Made by a program: the position numbers and the translations under genes. 8,523 nucleotides of DNA, taken from contig CALINF010000101.1 in assembly GCA_938045215.1 (NCBI GenBank), positions 1-8,523 on the forward strand. The letters run 5' to 3'. The notes beneath the pieces were generated by a model. The model did not search any database. It was given only the letters and a program-made list of their open reading frames with translations, and was not told the origin of the DNA. Numbering within the stretch: the stretch's first letter is position 1; each line of letters opens with the position of its first letter. Below, piece by piece: positions 1 through 6,565 of this stretch. The stretch is from an uncultured Halieaceae bacterium (GTDB taxonomy: Bacteria; Pseudomonadota; Gammaproteobacteria; Pseudomonadales; Halieaceae).

Positions 1-879
1 GTAACAGACCACTATGCCAACAACGATCATCATGCACTGGAACTAATGCGTAGAGCTGTGGGTCGACTGAACCGGGTCAAGCCCAACTGCCTGGACGTGC
101 AACCTACGGTAGAGCCACTGTACCCCCCAGAAGATGTGTACGGCGTGATTCCCGCAGATACCCGTCAACCCTACGATGTGCGTGAAGTGATTGCGCGTGT
201 TGTTGATGGATCCGAGTTCGACGAATTCAAAGCATTATTCGGCGAAACGCTCGTGTGTGGCTTTGCGCGCATTCATGGCTACCCGGTGGGCATCATTGCC
301 AACAACGGCATCCTGTTCGGTGAATCGGCCGTCAAAGGCGCGCACTTTGTAGAGCTGTGTGCGCAGCGCAAGATACCTCTGGTTTTCCTGCAGAACATTA
401 CCGGCTTTATGGTTGGCAAGCAGTACGAGGCTGGTGGCATCGCTAGACACGGTGCCAAGATGGTACACGCTGTTGCCTGTGCGGCAGTGCCCAAATTCAC
501 GGTCGTTATCGGTGGCTCATACGGCGCCGGTAACTATGCCATGTGTGGCCGCGCTTACGATCCTCGCTTCCTGTTTATGTGGCCTAATGCCCGCATCTCG
601 GTGATGGGTGCAGAGCAGGCAGCAGGGGTATTGGCCACGGTCAAGCAAGACCAACTTGCGCGAGAAGGAAAAACAATGACCGCCGAAGAAGAGCAGGCGT
701 TCAAGCAACCCACGCTGGATCTGTATGAAAAGCAGGGGCATCCCTATTATGCATCCGCCAGGCTGTGGGACGACGGCGTAATCGACCCAGCCGACACTCG
801 CAATGTACTGGGGCTGGCTATATCCGCCGCCATCAATGCACCCATCGAAGACTCACGCTTCGGCGTGTTCAGGATGTAA
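1..879 (+). CDS. liuB: Methylcrotonoyl-CoA carboxylase, carboxyltransferase (beta) subunit, 5'-truncated by window edge
   Basis: This is the carboxyltransferase subunit of the biotin-dependent enzyme that converts 3-methylcrotonyl-CoA to 3-methylglutaconyl-CoA in leucine breakdown. The frame is open from base 1 and gives 292 residues. Family members are about 535 residues long, so roughly the C-terminal 55% is present. Seen in the sequence: VTDHYA at the very start, the glycine-rich stretch GGSYGAGNYAMCGRAY from codon 171, which belongs to the acyl-CoA carboxylase beta fold, then MWPNARISVMGAEQAAGVL, and the C-terminal tail SRFGVFRM typical of MCC beta rather than propionyl- or acetyl-CoA carboxylase subunits. 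Its partner is the biotin-carrying alpha subunit encoded two genes downstream. The gene ends 2 nt before liuC. No frameshift or missing core motif is visible. Family assignment is very secure; the symbol rests on the liuBCDE gene order. Confidence 0.96.
   Translation, partial: VTDHYANNDHHALELMRRAVGRLNRVKPNCLDVQPTVEPLYPPEDVYGVIPADTRQPYDVREVIARVVDGSEFDEFKALFGETLVCGFARIHGYPVGIIANNGILFGESAVKGAHFVELCAQRKIPLVFLQNITGFMVGKQYEAGGIARHGAKMVHAVACAAVPKFTVVIGGSYGAGNYAMCGRAYDPRFLFMWPNARISVMGAEQAAGVLATVKQDQLAREGKTMTAEEEQAFKQPTLDLYEKQGHPYYASARLWDDGVIDPADTRNVLGLAISAAINAPIEDSRFGVFRM
871..874 (+). promoter_or_regulatory. Ribosome-binding site for liuC inside the end of liuB
   Basis: AGGA lies 7 nt before the ATG at 882 and overlaps the last codons of liuB. 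It decides the liuC start: an in-frame ATG exists at 765, but it would add 39 residues unlike the enoyl-CoA hydratase family and would lie deep inside liuB. Confidence 0.65.
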
Positions 880-881
880 AC

Positions 882-1673
882 ATGAACGACTCTCATGTCA
901 CTCTAGCCATTGACGCTCGCGGCGTGGCAACCGTCACACTCGATCGCCCAGACAAGCACAACGCATTCGATGATGACGTGATCGGCGCTCTCAAGAACCG
1001 GTTTGATGAACTGGCCGCAAACCGAACGGTGCGAGTTGTTATATTGGCCTCAACCGGCAAGAGCTTTTCTGCCGGGGCAGATCTCAACTGGATGCGTCGC
1101 ATGGCTGAGTATGACTTTGGGCACAACATGCGCGACGCCGAGCAACTGGCCGCCATGCTCAAAGCACTGGCGGACCTGCCCCAGCCAACGATCGCAAGGG
1201 TACAGGGCGCAGCCTATGGAGGCGCAGTTGGCCTAGTCAGCTGCTGCGACATTGCAATCGCAGGCGATCGAGCGAGCTTCTGCCTGTCTGAAGTAAAGAT
1301 AGGACTGGTTCCGGCCACTATCAGCCCCTATGTCATACGGGCCATCGGGGAGCGCGCTGCGCGCCGCTATTTTGTTACTGCCGAACGCTTCGATGCAGCA
1401 CGCGCTGCCGACCTGGGGCTGGTAAGCGAGGTAGTGCCGCAAGACACACTCGATGGCAAGGTAGAAGAACTGGTGGATGCCATATTGGCCAATGGCCCCG
1501 AGGCGGTCCTTGCGGCCAAGGACCTCGTGCAATGTATTGCCGGTGAAACGATCGATGCAGAGTTGATCGAGGACACCTGCGCGCGTATCGCGCATATCCG
1601 TGTCTCCACGGAAGGTCAGGAAGGACTCAGCGCCTTTCTGAATAAACGCAAACCCAACTGGCAAGACGTGTGA
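882..1673 (+). CDS. liuC: 3-Methylglutaconyl-CoA hydratase (crotonase superfamily)
   Basis: This enzyme hydrates 3-methylglutaconyl-CoA to 3-hydroxy-3-methylglutaryl-CoA, the step between the carboxylase and the lyase encoded around it. The product has 263 residues, normal for a single-domain crotonase. Seen: the N-terminal LDRPDKHNAF, the CoA-binding and oxyanion-hole segment SAGADLNWM (64-71), the second oxyanion segment GAAYGGAVGL (109-118), and FCLSEVKIGLVPA (133-145). Glu137 aligns with the catalytic Glu164 of rat mitochondrial enoyl-CoA hydratase. The position of the other catalytic glutamate (Glu144) is Gly117 here. I recall this as usual in bacterial LiuC-type hydratases, so I do not read it as inactivation. 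The start at 882 is chosen by its Shine-Dalgarno sequence and by family length. The gene sits 2 nt after liuB and 10 nt before liuD. It could in principle act on another branched enoyl-CoA, but the operon position makes the methylglutaconyl role strong. Confidence 0.94.
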   Translation: MNDSHVTLAIDARGVATVTLDRPDKHNAFDDDVIGALKNRFDELAANRTVRVVILASTGKSFSAGADLNWMRRMAEYDFGHNMRDAEQLAAMLKALADLPQPTIARVQGAAYGGAVGLVSCCDIAIAGDRASFCLSEVKIGLVPATISPYVIRAIGERAARRYFVTAERFDAARAADLGLVSEVVPQDTLDGKVEELVDAILANGPEAVLAAKDLVQCIAGETIDAELIEDTCARIAHIRVSTEGQEGLSAFLNKRKPNWQDV

Positions 1674-1675
1674 GG
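1672..1675 (+). promoter_or_regulatory. Ribosome-binding site for liuD overlapping the liuC stop codon
   Basis: GAGG shares its first two bases with the TGA stop of liuC (1671-1673) and lies 8 nt before a GTG codon at 1684. It supports a GTG start for liuD, whose next residues FSKILIANRGEIACRV are the canonical biotin carboxylase N-terminus. A ribosome ending liuC would sit on this site, so translation of the two genes is probably coupled. Confidence 0.65.
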
Positions 1676-1683
1676 TAACCCAG

Positions 1684-3678
1684 GTGTTTTCAAAGATACT
1701 CATAGCCAATCGTGGCGAAATAGCCTGCCGCGTGATCAAAACCGCGCGGCGGATGGGCATTGCCACCGTAGCGGTGTACTCCGATGCAGATCGCAACGCG
1801 CTGCACGTGCAATTGGCCGACGAGGCGATTCATATCGGCGCCGCGCCGGCTCGCGAATCATACCTGTTGGCTGAGCGAATTCTGGACGCCGCCCGCAGCA
1901 CCGGTGCGCAGGCGATTCACCCCGGCTACGGGTTCCTGTCGGAGAACGCAGAGTTCGCTGCCGCATGTCTGGCCAGCAACATTGTGTTTATCGGTCCACC
2001 CACAGGTGCAATTGAAGCCATGGGTTCCAAATCTGCTGCAAAACAAATTATGGAAGCCGCAGAAGTACCCTTGGTACCGGGCTATCACGGCGATGATCAA
2101 AGCCCCGCACTGCTGCGAAGTGAAGCAGAAAAAATGGGCTATCCCGTTTTGCTAAAAGCTACCGCCGGCGGTGGTGGCAAGGGAATGCGACAGGTTTGGT
2201 CTGGTGAGGAATTTGATGAGGCACTGGCCGCCGCCAAGCGCGAGTCTCTGGCGGGCTTTGGTGACGACACCATGCTGGTAGAAAAATATCTCACCCAACC
2301 CCGCCATGTAGAAGTACAGGTCTTTTGCGATAGCCACGGCAATTCGGTCTATCTGGCAGAGCGCGACTGCTCGGTGCAACGAAGGCACCAGAAAATCATC
2401 GAAGAGGCCCCCGCGCCGGGCATGACTGACGCGTTGCGCCAGGCAATGGGCGAAACCGCAATCAAGGCCGCGCAGGCGATTGGTTACGTTAGCGCAGGCA
2501 CCGTTGAATTTTTGCTCGACGCCGATGGCAGCTTCTACTTTATGGAGATGAATACTCGGCTGCAGGTTGAGCACCCCGTGACTGAAATGATTACCCGCCA
2601 GGACCTGGTGGAGTGGCAGCTGCGGGTTGCCGCTGGTGAGAAATTACCACTAGAGCAGGGTGACATTCGCATCACCGGCCACGCTTTCGAAGCGCGCGTG
2701 TACGCTGAAGATGCAGACAACGACTTCCTGCCCGTGACGGGAAAACTGCATTACCTGGAGCCACCCGAGGAATCTCAACACGTGCGTGTGGATACCGGCG
2801 TGCGTCAGGGCGATGAGATCAGTGTGTATTACGATCCGATGATCGCCAAACTCATCGTGTGGGATGAATCGCGCGAGCGAGCACTCGACCGACTCGCAAC
2901 TGCCCTGTCTGAATACAGGATAGGCGGCACCGTGACCAATCTGGATTTTCTCTACAATCTGGCCACCACAGAGGCATTTGCACAGGCAGACCTGGACACC
3001 GGCTTTATTGAAAAACATGCCGAATCGATTTTTCATTCACGCGCGCAGGATATAGAGACAGAATTGCCGATAGCCGCAATCGCACTACTCTTGCATAAGC
3101 AACAGGCGCGTTACGTTGCTACCTCCGACCCGTTCTCACCGTGGCAATATCCCACCGGTTGGCGGTTGAATGAGCCCAACCTGCACAAGTTGACGCTGCA
3201 TCTGCACCAGCAGGACCATGAAATCAGTGTGGAGCAATGCAGCGAGGGCTACCGGGTCAGCGCCAACAACAAAACCGTACTAATCAGTGGCGAGCTAGAG
3301 GAAGATCAGCTTCGCTTTGATCTGCTGGGACATCGCCAGCGTGCGGTGCTGGCCAGAACCGATGACGGGTTTACGCTATACCTGCCCAACGGCGCCTGCC
3401 ATTTCCACGAGGTTATGCCAGATACAGGCGAAAACAGCGCAGCAGAGGGAGCGGGCAGCCTGAGCGCACCGATGAATGGCACCATAGTCACGTTGCTGGT
3501 TGAAGCCGGCAGTGAAGTAGAGGCCGATACAGCTTTGCTGGTTATGGAAGCGATGAAGATGGAGCACACCATTCGGGCGCCTGTAGCAGGAACAGTGGAC
3601 AGCTTTTATTTCCAGCCCGGTGAACTGGTGGACGGCGGCGCAGAACTGCTCAAGCTTACACCAAGGGAGGAGTCTTAG
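1684..3678 (+). CDS. liuD: Methylcrotonoyl-CoA carboxylase, biotin-containing (alpha) subunit
   Basis: This subunit carboxylates its own biotin using ATP and bicarbonate, and the biotin then delivers the carboxyl group to the LiuB active site. The product has 664 residues, the usual size for MCC alpha. Domains in order: biotin carboxylase N-domain (about 1-115, starting ILIANRGEIACRV); ATP-grasp domain with Lys116, Lys158, the glycine-rich loop AGGGGKGM (161-168) and EMNTRLQVEHP (288-298), whose Glu288, Arg292 and Glu296 match E. coli AccC numbering; biotin carboxylase C-domain to about residue 450; a poorly conserved linker that includes the MCC/PCC-type subunit-contact region (about 450-590); and a C-terminal biotinyl domain with EAMKMEH, biotinylated on Lys625. 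Start is GTG with a Shine-Dalgarno sequence 8 nt upstream. The stop overlaps the liuE start by 1 nt. No defect is visible. The absence of any propionyl-type neighbours and the presence of liuB, liuC and liuE favour methylcrotonyl-CoA as the substrate. Confidence 0.96.
   Translation: MFSKILIANRGEIACRVIKTARRMGIATVAVYSDADRNALHVQLADEAIHIGAAPARESYLLAERILDAARSTGAQAIHPGYGFLSENAEFAAACLASNIVFIGPPTGAIEAMGSKSAAKQIMEAAEVPLVPGYHGDDQSPALLRSEAEKMGYPVLLKATAGGGGKGMRQVWSGEEFDEALAAAKRESLAGFGDDTMLVEKYLTQPRHVEVQVFCDSHGNSVYLAERDCSVQRRHQKIIEEAPAPGMTDALRQAMGETAIKAAQAIGYVSAGTVEFLLDADGSFYFMEMNTRLQVEHPVTEMITRQDLVEWQLRVAAGEKLPLEQGDIRITGHAFEARVYAEDADNDFLPVTGKLHYLEPPEESQHVRVDTGVRQGDEISVYYDPMIAKLIVWDESRERALDRLATALSEYRIGGTVTNLDFLYNLATTEAFAQADLDTGFIEKHAESIFHSRAQDIETELPIAAIALLLHKQQARYVATSDPFSPWQYPTGWRLNEPNLHKLTLHLHQQDHEISVEQCSEGYRVSANNKTVLISGELEEDQLRFDLLGHRQRAVLARTDDGFTLYLPNGACHFHEVMPDTGENSAAEGAGSLSAPMNGTIVTLLVEAGSEVEADTALLVMEAMKMEHTIRAPVAGTVDSFYFQPGELVDGGAELLKLTPREES
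3663..3670 (+). promoter_or_regulatory. Strong ribosome-binding site for liuE inside liuD
   Basis: AAGGGAGG lies 7 nt before the GTG at 3678 and is the best Shine-Dalgarno match in the window. It fixes a GTG start for liuE that shares its first base with the liuD TAG stop (TAGTG, 3676-3680). This arrangement allows a terminating ribosome to restart directly. Confidence 0.7.
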
Positions 3679-4574
3679 TGACACTGCCTACTGAAGTCAC
3701 CATCGTTGAGGTGGGTCCACGCGATGGCCTGCAAAACGAGAAGCAACTCATTCCGCTAGACACCAAACTCCAGCTTATCAATGACCTTGCGGCAGCCGGC
3801 ATCACTGCGATAGAGAGCGGCAGCTTCGTTAATCCCAAGTGGATTCCACAGATGGCAGACAGCGAGGCGGTGTTTCGTGGGCTGAACCGCGAAGCCGGGG
3901 TTCGCTATACGGCGCTCACGCCTAATCTGCAGGGCTTTGAACGCGCAATGGCCGCAGGCGTTGACGAGGTTGCGGTATTTGCCGCCTCGTCTGAAGCGTT
4001 CTCACAGAAAAACATCAACTGCAGCATTGCCCAGAGTCTTGAGCGTTTTGCCGATGTGATGCAGGCAGCCAGGGAGAATAACGTGGCCGTTCGTGGCTAT
4101 GTCTCCTGCGTGCTGGGTTGCCCCTATCAGGGCGATGTTGAACCCGACTCCGTTGCCAACGTAAGCAAGGCACTGCTCGATATGGGCTGCTATGAGGTTT
4201 CGCTGGGCGACACTATCGGTGTGGGTACTCCAGGCAGCACCACTCAACTGCTGGAGACCCTGCTGCGAGGCATTCCGGTAGAGAAACTCGCCCTGCACTG
4301 CCACGACACCTACGGTCAGGCGCTGGCGAATCTTCTTGTTGGGTTACAACACGGCATTGCGACGATCGACGCCTCCGTGTCTGGCCTGGGTGGCTGCCCT
4401 TACGCCAAGGGCGCAACCGGGAATGTGGCAACCGAGGACGTGGTTTATATGCTCAACGGAATGGGTATCGATACCGGTATCGATCTGGACAAACTCATGG
4501 CGGCGGGCAACCGAATATCCGCCGCATTGAACCGCAGCAACGGCTCAAAAGTAGCCAGTGCATTGGCACACTGA
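3678..4574 (+). CDS. liuE: Hydroxymethylglutaryl-CoA lyase
   Basis: This enzyme cleaves 3-hydroxy-3-methylglutaryl-CoA to acetyl-CoA and acetoacetate, the last step of leucine degradation. The product has 298 residues and a full TIM-barrel HMGL-like domain. Active-site residues are all visible and keep the spacing of the human enzyme with a constant offset of 26: Arg15 and Asp16 in VGPRDGLQNE, the metal ligands His207 and His209 in HCHDT, the catalytic Cys240 in the signature SGLGGCPYA (235-243), and Asn249 in the following TGN. It has no extra N-terminal targeting region, as expected for a bacterial cytosolic form. Start is GTG, chosen for the strong Shine-Dalgarno at 3663-3670 and because the next residues match the family. 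It is the last recognisable liu gene here; 38 nt separate it from the next start and no terminator-like hairpin is seen between them. Confidence 0.97.
   Translation: MTLPTEVTIVEVGPRDGLQNEKQLIPLDTKLQLINDLAAAGITAIESGSFVNPKWIPQMADSEAVFRGLNREAGVRYTALTPNLQGFERAMAAGVDEVAVFAASSEAFSQKNINCSIAQSLERFADVMQAARENNVAVRGYVSCVLGCPYQGDVEPDSVANVSKALLDMGCYEVSLGDTIGVGTPGSTTQLLETLLRGIPVEKLALHCHDTYGQALANLLVGLQHGIATIDASVSGLGGCPYAKGATGNVATEDVVYMLNGMGIDTGIDLDKLMAAGNRISAALNRSNGSKVASALAH
4467..4484. repeat. 18-bp perfect palindrome inside liuE
   Basis: ATCGATACCGGTATCGAT reads the same on both strands. It contains half of a second, overlapping 12-bp palindrome (4464-4475), and GGTATCGAT occurs twice at 12-bp spacing (4464 and 4476). 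It encodes the repeated residues GIDTGID near the end of the lyase, which partly explains the repeat. Whether it is bound by anything is unknown. Confidence 0.5.
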
Positions 4575-4600
4575 CGCAAGCCCCAGAAACACATCCATGC

Positions 4601-4606
4601 TAAAGT
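4601..4606 (+). promoter_or_regulatory. Possible -10 element upstream of the small membrane protein gene
   Basis: TAAAGT, a four-of-six match to TATAAT, ends 6 nt before the ATG at 4613. If it is used, the transcript would begin at or next to the start codon and be leaderless. This would fit the lack of any Shine-Dalgarno sequence before that ATG. No convincing -35 element is present at 16-18 bp spacing, so read-through from liuE is an equally plausible source of transcript. Confidence 0.22.
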
Positions 4607-4612
4607 GCGCCC

Positions 4613-4954
4613 ATGTATGACAGGGCCATTACCGAACTGAGAAACCTTGCCGCGGTGCTCGCCTGCCTGTCTGGCGCGAGCCAGATTGGCGCTTTATGGG
4701 TGAACACCCTAAACCTCGAAACGGTGCTGGGCGCCCTGCTCGGCACCGTTTACCTGTTCGTCGGTATCGGGCTGTTTGGACAATCCCGCTTTGTTCTGTT
4801 TGTCGCAATCATCGTATGCAGCGCAAACGCGTTTTACTCAATTGATACCGTCTCGTCTGCAGCATTGGGACTGGCCCGGCTTCTTGCCGATTTCGTGATC
4901 GCTTTGGCCAGTGCAGCGGTGCTCTGGGCGGTGCGACACCGCCCCAGCCTATGA
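4613..4954 (+). CDS. Small four-helix membrane protein of unknown function, coupled to the antiporter gene
   Basis: I do not recognise this 113-residue protein. It is strongly hydrophobic with four likely membrane segments at about residues 10-31, 35-54, 58-77 and 83-106. Charged residues are few and lie at the ends (YDRAITELRN at the start, RHRPSL at the end). There is no signal peptidase site, no cysteine pair and no known motif. The start at 4613 is the only ATG in the frame and lacks a Shine-Dalgarno sequence, so either it is leaderless or the true start is less certain than the frame. Its TGA overlaps the antiporter ATG by 4 nt (ATGA), so the two proteins are probably made together, and a role beside the antiporter in the inner membrane is a reasonable inference. 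The frame is supported by continuous membrane-like composition and by the overlap. Confidence 0.72.
   Translation: MYDRAITELRNLAAVLACLSGASQIGALWVNTLNLETVLGALLGTVYLFVGIGLFGQSRFVLFVAIIVCSANAFYSIDTVSSAALGLARLLADFVIALASAAVLWAVRHRPSL
4926..4944 (+). promoter_or_regulatory. GC-rich hairpin just upstream of the antiporter start codon
   Basis: GGGCGGTG (4926-4933) and CACCGCCC (4937-4944) are perfect reverse complements around a 3-nt CGA loop. With one bulged C the stem may extend by CT/AG (4924-4925 with 4946-4947). The structure lies in the last codons of the small membrane protein gene and ends 6 nt before the antiporter ATG, exactly where a ribosome-binding site would be expected but none is found. 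A ribosome finishing the upstream gene would melt it. I infer that it enforces translational coupling; this is not shown. Confidence 0.42.
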
Positions 4955-6522
4955 TTGATCCGCTCATCATCGTTGTCGCCCTTCTGTGTGGCATGGTCAG
5001 TCGCACACTTGGCCTGCCCGCGCTGATTGGCTATCTTGCCGCGGGTTTTGTGCTCCATGAGATCGGCATCAACGGCGGCGAAACGCTGAGCCATCTGTCA
5101 GAGCTGGGCATTACCCTGCTTCTGTTCACTATTGGACTTAAGCTCCAACCCAAAGAACTGCTCAAGCCACGAATCTGGGGCACTACCTTGATTCACCTGG
5201 CAGCGATGCAGGTGCTTTTTCTGGCTGTTCTCTACTTGGCCTCCATCGCCCTGCCCTCCATCGGACTCACCCTATCGGGCATGTTGGTGATCGCATTCGC
5301 ACTGACGTTCTCAAGCACTGTTTTTGTTATTCAGGTGATGCAGGAGCGTGGAGAGATGGCGTCCCGGCATGCCAATCTCGCGATAGGCGTGCTGATCATC
5401 CAGGACCTTGCAGCCGTTCTGTTTCTTGCTTTTTCCACTGGCAAGGTCCCAGAACCTACCGCATTGTTGTTACTGGCTCTATGGCCGCTACGTAAGCCAC
5501 TGCTGCGGCTGCTAGCTATGGCAGGTCACGGTGAGCTGTTTACGCTCTGCGGCCTGGCTCTCGCACTAGGCAGCATGGAGTTGTTCGAGCTCGTAGGCAT
5601 CAAGGGTGATTTAGGTGCGCTTGTGGTAGGCGCCGCACTGGCAGGTCACCAAAAAGCCAAGGAGCTCTCACGCAACCTCCTGCAATTCAAAGACCTGTTC
5701 CTGGTGGGCTTTTTCCTCTCGATAGGGCTGGTCGGCTGGCCGTCTTCTCAGATCATTGTGCTATCAGTCATTCTTGGCGTGCTGGCACTGGTTAAACCAC
5801 TGCTCTATTTCCCGCTGTTTACTTTGTTTCACACGCCACCGCGTACCGCTCTACTGGCCTCGGCCACACTGGCCAACTTCAGTGAGTTCGGACTGATTGT
5901 TATCGCCCTGGCGGCCTCCTCGGGGTGGGTAGATTCGCAGTGGAGCGCCGCCATGTCACTAGTGATCGCAGTTAGCTTCCTGCTGGCTTCGCCGCTGAAT
6001 AAAGGCTCTCACAATTTCTATCGCAACTTTCGCACGCAACTGCAGCGCTTTGAATCTGACCAGGTCAAGGCATCCTATCCCGACACAAGCGATGCGCGGG
6101 TAATCGTGTTGGGCATGGGCAACATCGGCACCGGCGCCTATGAGTCGATGGCGATAAAGTATGGGCGAGAAGTGCTGGGCGTTGATGACAACGATCTGAA
6201 ACTGGCCAGACACAAAAGTATGCACCGCCGTGTGGTTGCAGCAGACGCTAGTGACCCCGATTTCTGGCATCGCGTAGATCTGTCACAGGTGGAGTTGGTG
6301 ATGTTGGCGCTTACCAACCATCAGGAAAATATGCTGGTAGTAAAGTTGCTGGAGCAGATTGGCTATTCAGGCAAAACCGTCGCAGTAGTACGCTTTCGGG
6401 AAGAAGCTGAAGAACTCGAGAAGATGGGAATTTCAGCTTTTAATCTCTACGCGCAGGCAGGTGCGGGATTTGCAGCACACGCAAGTGAAACTACTCCAAC
6501 AACCGCCTGGACGTCAGACTGA
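4951..6522 (+). CDS. CPA2-family monovalent cation:proton antiporter with C-terminal RCK (TrkA-N) domain
   Basis: This is a likely inner-membrane Na+ or K+/H+ exchanger related to the KefB/KefC group. The product has 523 residues. The first 350 or so are the sodium/hydrogen exchanger domain with about 11-13 hydrophobic segments. They include the early GLPALIGYLAAGFVLHEIGI, the LSELGITLLLFTIGLKL helix, the SSTVFVIQVMQERG segment, and GVLIIQD, whose Asp152 corresponds to the conserved transport aspartate of the family. Residues from about 382 to 500 form a Rossmann-type RCK_N domain with VLGMGNIG (386-393) and an acidic strand end GVDDND (Asp412) suited to NAD(H) binding. The protein is shorter than KefC (about 620) and has no RCK_C domain. 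I recall a subfamily sharing the tail FNLYAQAGAGFAAH. No KefF/KefG-type ancillary oxidoreductase gene lies next to it, so glutathione gating is not supported. The ion transported cannot be read from the sequence. Confidence 0.9.
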   Translation: MIDPLIIVVALLCGMVSRTLGLPALIGYLAAGFVLHEIGINGGETLSHLSELGITLLLFTIGLKLQPKELLKPRIWGTTLIHLAAMQVLFLAVLYLASIALPSIGLTLSGMLVIAFALTFSSTVFVIQVMQERGEMASRHANLAIGVLIIQDLAAVLFLAFSTGKVPEPTALLLLALWPLRKPLLRLLAMAGHGELFTLCGLALALGSMELFELVGIKGDLGALVVGAALAGHQKAKELSRNLLQFKDLFLVGFFLSIGLVGWPSSQIIVLSVILGVLALVKPLLYFPLFTLFHTPPRTALLASATLANFSEFGLIVIALAASSGWVDSQWSAAMSLVIAVSFLLASPLNKGSHNFYRNFRTQLQRFESDQVKASYPDTSDARVIVLGMGNIGTGAYESMAIKYGREVLGVDDNDLKLARHKSMHRRVVAADASDPDFWHRVDLSQVELVMLALTNHQENMLVVKLLEQIGYSGKTVAVVRFREEAEELEKMGISAFNLYAQAGAGFAAHASETTPTTAWTSD

Positions 6523-6538
6523 GCTACAGCTGAAACAC

Positions 6539-6565
6539 GCCTGATGTGTCTTTCAACATTCAGGC
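6539..6565. terminator. Weak hairpin between convergent genes, possible bidirectional terminator
   Basis: GCCTGA (6539-6544) pairs with TCAGGC (6560-6565). The stem continues as TGT/ACA (6545-6547 with 6556-6558) after a single bulged T, leaving an 8-nt loop. It lies at the meeting point of the antiporter gene and the minus-strand hydroxylase gene and overlaps the hydroxylase stop codon. The position suits a shared terminator, but neither side carries a strong T-run, so efficiency would be low. Confidence 0.3.

Noticed and set aside
765..881. An N-terminal extension of liuC to an ATG inside liuB
   Set aside because: The extra 39 residues are rich in Arg and Cys and unlike any crotonase. The ATG at 882 has a proper Shine-Dalgarno and gives the family length.
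1233..1796. A 187-codon minus-strand open frame across the liuC/liuD junction
   Set aside because: It spans two well-supported plus-strand genes, shows no motif and no promoter, and its length is explained by the GC-biased third positions of the genes opposite.
4809..5094. Short minus-strand open frames opposite the small membrane protein and antiporter start
   Set aside because: They overlap coding sequence on the other strand, have no membrane, domain or start evidence, and are best explained as shadows.
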